This document shows, in pieces, positions 1 through 6,355 of a DNA stretch of 6,552 nt. The notes beneath the pieces were generated by a model. It ran no database searches and was not told the origin of the DNA. It saw nothing but the letters and a program-made list of their open reading frames with translations. The translations under genes were made by a program, and so were the position numbers. The stretch covers positions 1 through 6,552 of the forward strand of contig WTBG01000154.1 of NCBI GenBank assembly GCA_013139225.1. Direction: 5' to 3'. Each line of letters opens with the position of its first letter. Position 1 is the first letter of the stretch. Source of the stretch: Deltaproteobacteria bacterium. Lineage in GTDB: Bacteria > Desulfobacterota > WTBG01.

Positions 1-432
1 GTGATGTATGATGAGAGTTACGATTTTAAAATTTCTAAAGGGAATATCGTGAAAAAAGGTGAGGATGTGACTATCTTTGCCACGGGATTAATGGTTTCTC
101 AATCTCTTAAGGCAATCGAACAATTAGAAGAAGAAGGTATCTCAACCCAGCTCATCAACATTTCTACTATAAAACCCATCGATCAGGAATTGATTATTAG
201 AGCTTCACGTGCTACAGGCGCTGTAGTCACGGCAGAAGAACACTCTATAATAGGAGGTTTAGGAAGTGCAGTTGCAGAAGTATTATCCGAAAACTGTCCC
301 ACCCCTATGAAGAGAATCGGGATAAAAGATAAACCCGGTACTTCAGGAAGCCCCGCTGAGCTTTTGGAACACTACCAATTGAACCCTCAACACATCATAT
401 CAGCTGTAAAAGAAGTTCTGCAACAGAAGTAA
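1..432 (+). CDS. Transketolase, C-terminal subunit (5'-truncated by the window)
   Basis: This is the C-terminal part of a thiamine-diphosphate-dependent transketolase of the split (two-subunit) type, acting in the cytoplasm in the non-oxidative pentose phosphate pathway. About 143 codons are present, against roughly 310 for a full C-terminal subunit, and the reading frame is open at base 1. The GTG at base 1 is therefore probably an internal valine codon, not the true start. The visible part is the transketolase C-terminal domain: a DVTIFATGLMVSQSL segment (about residues 22-36), then INISTIKPID (about 52-61), AEEHSIIGGLGSAVAEVL (about 78-95) and a PMKRIGIKD stretch, all typical of the family. 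The pyrimidine-binding domain and the partner N-terminal subunit would lie upstream, outside the window. It ends in TAA and is followed 27 bp later by ftsE in the same direction, so the genes may be co-transcribed. Family assignment is firm; assigning the substrate (transketolase versus a DXP-synthase-like relative) is slightly less so. Confidence 0.93.
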   Translation: MMYDESYDFKISKGNIVKKGEDVTIFATGLMVSQSLKAIEQLEEEGISTQLINISTIKPIDQELIIRASRATGAVVTAEEHSIIGGLGSAVAEVLSENCPTPMKRIGIKDKPGTSGSPAELLEHYQLNPQHIISAVKEVLQQK

Positions 433-459
433 ATCCTTCCTGTCTCAATCAGGACTCAT

Positions 460-1119
460 ATGATCCAGATATTTAACCTTTACAAAGTCTACCCTGACAA
501 TCACCCAGCACTCACCGATATTAATTTACATATTAAAAAAGGTGACTTCGTGTTTGCAACAGGACCAAGTGGTGCAGGCAAAACCACCCTGATAAAACTC
601 ATTTTCTGTGCTGAGAGGGCTACCAGAGGACAAATAATTGTCAACGGTATAAATCTTGCCAAAATAAAAAAATCAGGCATCTCCTACCTCAGAAGAAATA
701 TAGGAGTTGTTTTTCAAGATTTCAAACTTCTAAACAATAGAACGGCATATGAAAATATAGTCTTTGCTCTAGAAGTTACAGGAGCAAGAAGAAAAGAGAT
801 TAAAAGGAAGGCATGGCAAGTCTTAAAATTGGTAGGGCTTCAAAACAGGTTGGATGCAACACCCCTTGGTCTCTCTGGTGGTGAGCAGCAAAGGATTGCC
901 ATTGCCAGAGCAATAGTCAATAACCCAACCATACTTCTTGCCGATGAACCCACAGGCAATCTCGATTCAGAAATCACTCAAGATATCATGGAGTTGTTTA
1001 AGAATATTAACGAACGAGGCACCACCGTGGTAATTGCAACTCATAATAAAAACTTAGCTCATCAGTATTCTGACAAACACATTTTGCTGGAGAAAGGCAG
1101 GGTAATAAACCCGGCTTAA
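460..1119 (+). CDS. ftsE: Cell division ATP-binding protein FtsE
   Basis: ATPase subunit of the FtsEX complex, a type VII (mechanotransmitting) ABC system that sits on the cytoplasmic face of the membrane at the division site and drives periplasmic amidase activation. At 219 aa it has the usual FtsE length. All nucleotide-binding motifs are intact: Walker A GPSGAGKTT at residues 35-43 (Lys41), Q-loop Gln86 in VVFQDF, signature LSGGEQQR at 138-145, Walker B ILLADEP with Asp162 and Glu163, D-loop after GNLD (166-169), and switch His195 in ATHN. The ATG at 460 is preceded by AGGA at 451-454, a suitable ribosome binding site, and gives the normal N-terminus. The identification as FtsE rather than a LolD/MacB-type ATPase rests on the short length and on ftsX and an envC-like gene following. 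The separation from ftsX by 204 bp is unusual, because the two are commonly adjacent or overlapping. Confidence 0.96.
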   Translation: MIQIFNLYKVYPDNHPALTDINLHIKKGDFVFATGPSGAGKTTLIKLIFCAERATRGQIIVNGINLAKIKKSGISYLRRNIGVVFQDFKLLNNRTAYENIVFALEVTGARRKEIKRKAWQVLKLVGLQNRLDATPLGLSGGEQQRIAIARAIVNNPTILLADEPTGNLDSEITQDIMELFKNINERGTTVVIATHNKNLAHQYSDKHILLEKGRVINPA

Positions 1120-1323
1120 GCATCACTTAACCAATCGGAATGCTGGTATAGTGGGTTTGATATAGGTTGCGCGTTTCGTGTTACGGGTTTAATAATATTC
1201 TTTCTTAACAACCTGCAGGTCGTAAAGGATCCCATATTTATCATTACTCCACTTTTTAGCAGAAATGGACTATTGATAAAAGCCTATATTAACAAGACGT
1301 TATGGATTTACAGGAATTGAATT
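1120..1323. other. Non-coding spacer between ftsE and ftsX
   Basis: This 204-bp stretch contains no credible gene on either strand and separates two genes that are normally contiguous. At 1165-1190 it carries a G/T-rich run (GGTTGCGCGTTTCGTGTTAC followed by GGGTTT) that differs in composition from the AT-rich surroundings. Its complement reads as runs of the type AACCCG/AACACGAAAC. I see no inverted repeats long enough for a terminator and no convincing promoter. Just before ftsX there is AGGAA at 1312-1316, seven bases from the ATG, which is a normal ribosome binding site. The spacer may be the remnant of an inserted repeat or may hold an uncharacterised regulatory element; this is inference. 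Confidence 0.5.
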
Positions 1324-2223
1324 ATGTTCTTATATAGATTGCTCTATTTTTTCAGGGAAGCCTTTCAAGGCATTAAAAATAACCGGTTCACCCATATGGT
1401 GGCTATTGGAACTATAACCCTTGCCCTTCTCACTTTTGGAATTTTTATTATTACGGTTATCAACCTTAATCAAATCTTTGATGATTGGGGAAAGAGAATA
1501 CAAGTAATAGTCTACATGGATGAAGACACCAGTTCTGAAGGAATTAAAAAGGTAAAAGAAAAAATAATCAATCTCACTCAAACCGAAAATATTATCTATG
1601 TCTCAAAAGAAAGAGCCTTAATCACACTCAAAAAATCTTTACATAACCAAAATGGAATCCTTGATAATCTTGACGATAATCCTCTGCCTGCATCATTTGA
1701 AATCCAGCTAAAAGAAGAATACAAAAACCTGCAGAGTGTACAAGCCTTTGTCGCAAGGGTTAAAGGGATTGATGAGGTTAGCGATGCCGAATACGGGCAA
1801 GAGTGGCTAGAAAAATTCTCCGCTTTCATTAGTATGGTTAAACTCGTTGGTGTAAGTATAGGTTGTTTTCTCTTGCTGGCTACTATTATCATTATATCCA
1901 ACACTATAAAACTAACTATCTACAGCAGACGGGAGGAGATAGAAATCATGAAGTTGGTTGGTGCAACCAATTTTTTTATTCAAACTCCTTTCTTCCTTGA
2001 AGGTTTTATTCAAGGGCTCTCAGCATCTTTGCTATCACTCGGCATCTTATTTGTAAGCTATAAAATTCTCATTAGTAAAATCATCATCGATTATAGCCTA
2101 TACCTGGGTTACCTGGATCTCATATTTCTACCCCAGAAGCTAATCATTGAGCTCATCCTGCTGGGGATTTTATTAGGACTGTTTGGTTGTGCTTTCTCAA
2201 TGGGGAGATTCCTTAAGGCTTAG
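1324..2223 (+). CDS. ftsX: Cell division protein FtsX (permease-like subunit)
   Basis: Integral membrane partner of FtsE. Its periplasmic loop recruits and switches an EnvC-type activator of septal peptidoglycan amidases. The 299-aa product shows the FtsX layout: a short cytoplasmic N-terminus (FREAFQGIKNNRFTH), a first membrane helix at about residues 25-48, a periplasmic domain at about 49-168 that includes VIVYMDEDTSSEGI and the YGQEWLEKF segment, and three further helices at about 172-195, 222-250 and 268-294. The conserved cytoplasmic stretch after helix 2, NTIKLTIYSRREEIEIMKLV (about 193-212) followed by GAT, is the family hallmark where FtsE is expected to couple. The ATG at 1324 is supported by AGGAA at 1312-1316. 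The gene is followed by the envC-like gene, the expected periplasmic partner. I see no sign of truncation or frameshift. Confidence 0.95.
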   Translation: MFLYRLLYFFREAFQGIKNNRFTHMVAIGTITLALLTFGIFIITVINLNQIFDDWGKRIQVIVYMDEDTSSEGIKKVKEKIINLTQTENIIYVSKERALITLKKSLHNQNGILDNLDDNPLPASFEIQLKEEYKNLQSVQAFVARVKGIDEVSDAEYGQEWLEKFSAFISMVKLVGVSIGCFLLLATIIIISNTIKLTIYSRREEIEIMKLVGATNFFIQTPFFLEGFIQGLSASLLSLGILFVSYKILISKIIIDYSLYLGYLDLIFLPQKLIIELILLGILLGLFGCAFSMGRFLKA

Positions 2224-2300
2224 GGGGGTTCCCGGGGATTTCAAGGTAAAGAGTAAAACCAAAAACACGCTATCGCAATCACAAATCAAAAATTTTTATA

Positions 2301-3482
2301 ATGAAAAAAGCTATAAGTTTAGTCTTTATCATCTTTTTGACATTAAATGCCTATGCTCAAGAGAATCTAAAAAAGATCGAAGATGAAGTAAGCAGGAGGA
2401 AAGAAAAATTAAGTGATATTGATAAAAAGATAAAAAAGGGGAAGGAGAAAATTACACAGGCGGAAAAAGAAGAGATCTCAACTATTAATCAATTGAACAT
2501 CATTGATAAAAAACTTTCAAAAAATCGCGATGAACTCTCTCTTCTAAATCGTAAGTCAAAAAATCTGAAAAAAGAAATGCTCACTACCAACACTCAACTA
2601 AAGCAGATTAATCAGGATATTTCCCAAAGGAAAAAACTATTTAACAAAAGGATTGTCGCACTATACAAATATCAACGCAGTGGAGGAATATTAAGGACAA
2701 TCTTTTCTTCTCACTCATATTTGGATTTGTCACAAAGAACAAAGTTCATAGGAATGATTTTAAACCATGACATTCAAATCATCCATCAATTTTTAGAAAA
2801 AGTGTCTCTCACAAAAGAGAAGAAAACAACATTACATGAAAATCAAAAATCCATGGACAAGGTAAAAGCACGCATTCTTAAAAAGAAGTCCCAGATCAAT
2901 AATCAGAAACAGGAGAAATCAGCTCTCTTAAAGAAAATAAGGAATGAGAAGAATACTTATCAGACTGCAGTAAAGGAGTTAGAAAAGTCCTCTCGTAAAC
3001 TTCAGTCTCTCATTGACCGTCTTGAGAAAGAACTAACCATGGGGAAAGGACATTTTGTTCCTGAAGAAGGCAAGGGGTTTGCAACACTTAAAGGAAAACT
3101 GTTATTTCCGGTTTCCGGGAAGATTATAAGCCGATATGGTAATCAGGTTGATTCTCAACTGAATACAGTAACTTTTCAAAAAGGTATTGAAATCTCAACT
3201 GCACGCGGCAAAGAAATCAAAGCCATTTATGAAGGCAAAGTTCTCTATGCAGATTGGTTTAAAGGTTACGGCAACATTATTATTATTGATCATGGTGATA
3301 GCTATTACAGCCTTTCTGCTCATCTCTCAAAAATACTTAAAGGTGTAGGAGGTAGAGTAGAAGCCGGTGAGGTTATTGCTTTGTCAGGAGACACAGGTTC
3401 ATTGAAGGGTCCCTCCTTATACTTCGAACTCCGACATCATGGCAAGCCACTAAATCCCCTGCATTGGTTAAGAACTCATTGA
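2301..3482 (+). CDS. envC: EnvC-like murein hydrolase activator (coiled coil plus degenerate LytM/M23 domain)
   Basis: Predicted periplasmic activator of N-acetylmuramyl-L-alanine amidases, controlled by FtsEX. The 393-aa product begins with a signal peptide (MKKAISLVFIIFLTLNAYA, likely cleavage after Ala19). A long Lys/Glu-rich coiled coil follows at about residues 21-250, and a C-terminal LytM (peptidase M23) domain at about 265-390. In an active M23 enzyme the zinc ligands lie in HxxxD and HxH motifs. Here the first reads Q293-KGI-E297 and the second S372-L-Y374, so the ligand positions His, Asp and His are replaced by Gln, Glu and Tyr. His341 (SAHLS) remains. E. coli EnvC has a similar SLYFE stretch, which supports a non-catalytic activator. 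The position directly after ftsX supports the same role. The ATG at 2301 is chosen because it gives the signal peptide, yet the preceding bases (AATTTTTATA) contain no purine-rich ribosome binding site. The symbol is used by homology and synteny; the protein is not shown to be the exact orthologue. Confidence 0.88.
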   Translation: MKKAISLVFIIFLTLNAYAQENLKKIEDEVSRRKEKLSDIDKKIKKGKEKITQAEKEEISTINQLNIIDKKLSKNRDELSLLNRKSKNLKKEMLTTNTQLKQINQDISQRKKLFNKRIVALYKYQRSGGILRTIFSSHSYLDLSQRTKFIGMILNHDIQIIHQFLEKVSLTKEKKTTLHENQKSMDKVKARILKKKSQINNQKQEKSALLKKIRNEKNTYQTAVKELEKSSRKLQSLIDRLEKELTMGKGHFVPEEGKGFATLKGKLLFPVSGKIISRYGNQVDSQLNTVTFQKGIEISTARGKEIKAIYEGKVLYADWFKGYGNIIIIDHGDSYYSLSAHLSKILKGVGGRVEAGEVIALSGDTGSLKGPSLYFELRHHGKPLNPLHWLRTH

Positions 3483-3601
3483 GTAAATCTGTGCAATGTT
3501 ATAAAATATGATTTAAAACCTATGAATTGAGCAATTACTTGATGTTTCCTCGATTTACTTATATGTAAAGTGCTCCTCAAAATTTAAGGGGACTGTTTCG
3601 T

Positions 3602-3630
3602 TTAAGTTTCTGCAACTAAGGTTCGATAAT
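3602..3630 (+). promoter_or_regulatory. Weak candidate sigma-70-type promoter ahead of the S41 protease gene
   Basis: The 175-bp gap before the protease gene contains GATAAT at 3625-3630, a five-of-six match to the -10 consensus, 28 bp ahead of the ATG. Seventeen bases upstream lies TTAAGT (3602-3607), only a poor -35 match. The gap length and the strong downstream ribosome binding site make a separate promoter plausible, but such matches occur by chance in AT-rich DNA. Confidence 0.25.
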
Positions 3631-3646
3631 ACACTAAGAACAAGAC

Positions 3647-3652
3647 AGGAGG
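3647..3652 (+). promoter_or_regulatory. Strong Shine-Dalgarno site for the S41 protease gene
   Basis: AGGAGG lies five bases upstream of the ATG at 3658. It is the only full-consensus ribosome binding site seen in the window and fixes the start of the protease gene. It contrasts with the envC-like gene, which has none. Confidence 0.85.
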
Positions 3653-3657
3653 ATTAC

Positions 3658-4980
3658 ATGCTAAACACAATTAGGAAAAAAGTGGCTCTATCTGCTGTTT
3701 TCGCCATATTTTTAATAGTATCGATTACCATGACGCATGGCAAGATAAAAGCAGAGTCAGAAGACATGTATGAAAAGTTAAAGGTGTTTTCTGATGTACT
3801 AAGCATTGTACAGAAAAACTACGTTGAGGAAACCAAACCCGAAGATCTCATCTATGGTGCAATAAACGGTATGCTACGCACACTTGATCCCCATTCATCC
3901 TTTATGCGTCCAGACCTATACAAGGAATTACAAGTAGAAACGAAGGGTAGTTTCGGTGGCATTGGCATTGAGATTACTATCAGAAAAGGAATCTTAACTA
4001 TTGTATCACCAATCGAAGACACACCTGGTTTCAAGGCAGGATTGAAATCCGGAGATAAAATTATAAAGATAGAAGATGAATATACTGAGAATATGACTTT
4101 GCTGGATGCAGTAAAAAGGATGAGAGGCCCGGCAGGAGAGAAGGTTACCATATCTATCATGAGAAAAGGTTTCACCGAGCCGAAGGATTTTACCTTGACC
4201 AGAGAAGTAATCCGCATAAAAAGCGTTAAATACAAGTTGCTGGAGGAAAATACTATCGGATACATTAGGCTGAGCCAATTTCAGGAGAAAACAGGAGGGG
4301 AATTCAACAAGGCTCTTGACACCTTGGAACAAGGCGACAATCCCTTAATAGGTCTTGTGCTGGACTTAAGAAACAATCCCGGTGGATTATTGGACCAGGC
4401 AGTGAAAGTCTGTGATACCTTCATTGATGAAGGGCTTATCGTATACACACAGGGCAGAACCGAGGGGCAGCAGATGAGGTTTACGGCACATCCCAACATC
4501 AAACCCCATGACTATCCAATAATAGTGCTGGTTAACGGAGGGAGTGCAAGCGGATCAGAAATAGTTGCAGGTGCTCTCCAAGACCATAATCGAGCGGTGA
4601 TTTTGGGAACCCCCACTTTCGGAAAAGGTTCTGTCCAAACCATCATTCCTTTGGATGATAGATCCGGCTTGCGTTTGACTACAGCACGTTACTACACTCC
4701 CAGTGGGAAATCGATACAGGCAACGGGTATTATACCTGATGTTGTTGTAAAGGAGGATTTTTTCCATATGGATGAGGACAAGAAGAAGATAAAGTTTATA
4801 AAAGAAAAAGACCTGGATGGACATTTTGAACCTGAGGGAGAAACTGAAGAAATCACCGGCACGGAAGAAGAAGAAGAGGCAGAAAAAGATACCCAACTTA
4901 CTCGTGCTACACAATTAATAAAAAGCTGGCATATTTTCAAAGAGTTTGAGTCTAAAAACCAACAAGCAGTGGCACCATGA
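3658..4980 (+). CDS. ctpA: C-terminal processing protease, peptidase family S41 (CtpA/Prc type)
   Basis: Exported serine protease that uses a Ser-Lys dyad to degrade or trim proteins from their C-termini; in other bacteria relatives control cell-wall hydrolases or process envelope proteins. The 440-aa product has an N-terminal hydrophobic segment at about residues 9-26 (signal peptide or signal anchor). Next come the family N-terminal helical region with DPHSSFM (about 77-83) and a PDZ domain at about 95-180 with GGIGIEI at its carboxylate-binding loop. The catalytic core contains VLDLRNNPGG, then Ser298 in GGSASGSEIV and Lys323 and Gln327 in FGKGSVQT. The spacing Ser-25-Lys-4-Gln matches that known for E. 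coli Prc, so it should be active. A very acidic, low-complexity linker (about 395-412, run of Glu) precedes the C-terminal segment TQLIKSWHIF, typical for this subgroup. AGGAGG at 3647-3652 supports the start. Its stop overlaps the start of the next gene. Substrates are unknown; the linked division genes suggest an envelope target. Confidence 0.95.
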   Translation: MLNTIRKKVALSAVFAIFLIVSITMTHGKIKAESEDMYEKLKVFSDVLSIVQKNYVEETKPEDLIYGAINGMLRTLDPHSSFMRPDLYKELQVETKGSFGGIGIEITIRKGILTIVSPIEDTPGFKAGLKSGDKIIKIEDEYTENMTLLDAVKRMRGPAGEKVTISIMRKGFTEPKDFTLTREVIRIKSVKYKLLEENTIGYIRLSQFQEKTGGEFNKALDTLEQGDNPLIGLVLDLRNNPGGLLDQAVKVCDTFIDEGLIVYTQGRTEGQQMRFTAHPNIKPHDYPIIVLVNGGSASGSEIVAGALQDHNRAVILGTPTFGKGSVQTIIPLDDRSGLRLTTARYYTPSGKSIQATGIIPDVVVKEDFFHMDEDKKKIKFIKEKDLDGHFEPEGETEEITGTEEEEEAEKDTQLTRATQLIKSWHIFKEFESKNQQAVAP

Positions 4981-6197
4981 TTAATTTGCAGGACTTGAAA
5001 GCGTCTCTTCAGAAAATCATTCTTTACTTTGATCTTAAAAAACTTAAAACATCGCTGCCGTGGAAATCAATCGGGATAATATTCTCATGTACTTTGCTTA
5101 TCCTCACGGTAGTATATGTGAAAAGGCAGGAGTTAAAAACTCTCATAGCTCCTCCTTCTCCCCAAACCATTAATAAAAACCTGCTTGAAAAAATACAAGC
5201 CACAGATCAGATCGTTCATCATCAACTATCTCAACTCTCCATTCCTGAGGATTATATTTCACTACAACAATTGCAAAAGAAGGATGGAGAAATAGAATGG
5301 CATTACAGTCTCTTTGCTGTTACACTCCCTCCTGACATTAATCTCAATCAGGTTAAAAATGCCCTCAACAGAGGGTTTAATTTTTTTGAGACTGAAGACC
5401 TCAAATGGCACTTTGTTCATGACAAAGACAATTGCTTAAAAATCAACGTGAGCATTAAACGATTCAAAACTCACCAGCTTATTTTCTGTTACACCTCACC
5501 TGTTCCAGAACAGCAGATACTATTAGAGGATGCATATCAGGTTTCCATCGTTATTGATGACCTGGGAGAGAACTACAAAATCTTCAAAAAACTTCTTGCC
5601 ATGCATACCCCTTTCACCTTCTCTATCCTGCCTTTTCAAACTCACTCTATAAGGATTGCCAATGAAGCTTACGAAAAAGGCAGGGAAATTATTCTCCATT
5701 TGCCCCTGGAGCCCAAGGACAGTTTCAATAATTCAATCAACCATGGAACCCTGCTGACCAGTATGAGAAAGGATCAACTGCTTGCCCAACTGGAAAGAAA
5801 TATCAATGCAGTGCCCCACATTTCAGGAGTAAGCAGTCATATGGGCTCAAAATTTACTGAAGACAAAGCTAAAATGGAAATACTGTTGAAGGCAATCAAA
5901 GAAAAAGGGCTCTATTTCCTGGATAGCCGTACTACAAAAAAGACAGTTGGCTATGCACTCGCCAAAAAGATGGGCATCAAAACTGCTCAGCGTGACCTCT
6001 TTATAGATAATGATAAAGATTCATTCTCCATTGAGAAACAATTAAAGAGCATACTTCCTTTAGTAAAAAAAATGGGTGGTAATGCAATTGCAATCGGACA
6101 CCCCTACCCTTCCACTATTAATGCACTTGAAAAAATCCCCCCTATACTGGAAGAACAAGGTGTCAAGTTCGTCCCTCTCTCACAAATGGTTAACTAA
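4977..6197 (+). CDS. Membrane-anchored divergent polysaccharide deacetylase (YibQ/DUF610 family)
   Basis: The 406-aa product has a cytoplasmic N-terminus of about 30 residues and a single membrane helix at about 32-47 (GIIFSCTLLILTVVYV). A periplasmic region at about 50-180 follows that I do not recognise. The divergent polysaccharide deacetylase domain occupies about 188-405. Family motifs visible there are VIDDLG with Asp194 and Asp195, the HLPLEPKD segment, GVSSHMGSKFT with His288, FLDSRT with Asp316, and AIGHPYP with His375. The fold resembles NodB-type carbohydrate deacetylases, but activity and substrate for this family are not established. In E. coli the homologue yibQ lies next to envC, which agrees with this neighbourhood. 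E. coli YibQ is shorter (about 320 aa, from memory) and lacks such a long N-terminal region. The ATG shares ATGA with the stop of the protease gene, so translation is probably coupled; no clear separate ribosome binding site is seen. Function in the cell wall is inferred from linkage only. Confidence 0.9.
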   Translation: MINLQDLKASLQKIILYFDLKKLKTSLPWKSIGIIFSCTLLILTVVYVKRQELKTLIAPPSPQTINKNLLEKIQATDQIVHHQLSQLSIPEDYISLQQLQKKDGEIEWHYSLFAVTLPPDINLNQVKNALNRGFNFFETEDLKWHFVHDKDNCLKINVSIKRFKTHQLIFCYTSPVPEQQILLEDAYQVSIVIDDLGENYKIFKKLLAMHTPFTFSILPFQTHSIRIANEAYEKGREIILHLPLEPKDSFNNSINHGTLLTSMRKDQLLAQLERNINAVPHISGVSSHMGSKFTEDKAKMEILLKAIKEKGLYFLDSRTTKKTVGYALAKKMGIKTAQRDLFIDNDKDSFSIEKQLKSILPLVKKMGGNAIAIGHPYPSTINALEKIPPILEEQGVKFVPLSQMVN

Positions 6198-6208
6198 ACC
6201 CAGAATTT

Positions 6209-6226
6209 GCAGTAGTCATCTACTGC
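6209..6226. repeat. Perfect 7-bp hairpin just after the yibQ-like gene
   Basis: GCAGTAG (6209-6215) and CTACTGC (6220-6226) are perfect inverted repeats around a TCAT loop. The left arm is also part of the outer arm of the 180-bp palindrome, so this local hairpin and the long-range stem are mutually exclusive folds. It is not followed by a T-run, so it is not a standard intrinsic terminator by itself. Confidence 0.6.
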
Positions 6227-6275
6227 GGCTTGCAAATCCTTGCTGCACCGCTTGTTTCACGATTTTACTCCTCAA

Positions 6276-6291
6276 CATATCTACTGATATG
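6276..6291. repeat. Central hairpin of the palindromic element
   Basis: CATATC and GATATG pair perfectly across a four-base TACT loop and form the tip of the larger palindrome. Outside them the pairing is interrupted until CGATTTT/AAAATCG at 6260-6266 and 6302-6308. Confidence 0.6.
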
Positions 6292-6355
6292 CCTTCGTCG
6301 CAAAATCGCTCCAACTGCACGTTTCGCCACGGTTTTCTGCGCCTCGCTACGATAC

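Noticed and set aside
1273..1304. Possible promoter for ftsX (TTGATA at 1273-1278 with TATATT at 1285-1290 or GTTATG at 1299-1304)
   Set aside because: The spacings are 6 and 20 bases, not the needed 16-18, so the boxes do not form a usable pair.
1330..1904. Two minus-strand open frames inside ftsX
   Set aside because: They are antisense shadows of a clear FtsX reading frame, with no family resemblance.
2223..2237. G/C-rich patch after the ftsX stop (GGGGGGTTCCCGGGG), considered as a hairpin terminator
   Set aside because: Only three G-C pairs with a five-base loop can form cleanly and no T-tract follows; it probably does not terminate transcription.
2183..2386. A 67-codon + frame bridging the end of ftsX and the start of the envC-like gene
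   Set aside because: It overlaps both genes in another frame and has neither family resemblance nor a ribosome binding site.
3550..3575. Short TTTAC...GTAAA inverted repeat in the gap before the protease gene, considered as a terminator of the upstream operon
   Set aside because: The stem is only five A/T-rich pairs and is not followed by a T-run, so it is too weak to call.
3852..4940. Several minus-strand open frames inside the S41 protease gene
   Set aside because: They lie antisense to a well-conserved, intact protease with all catalytic motifs; their translations look like mirror shadows of the real codons.
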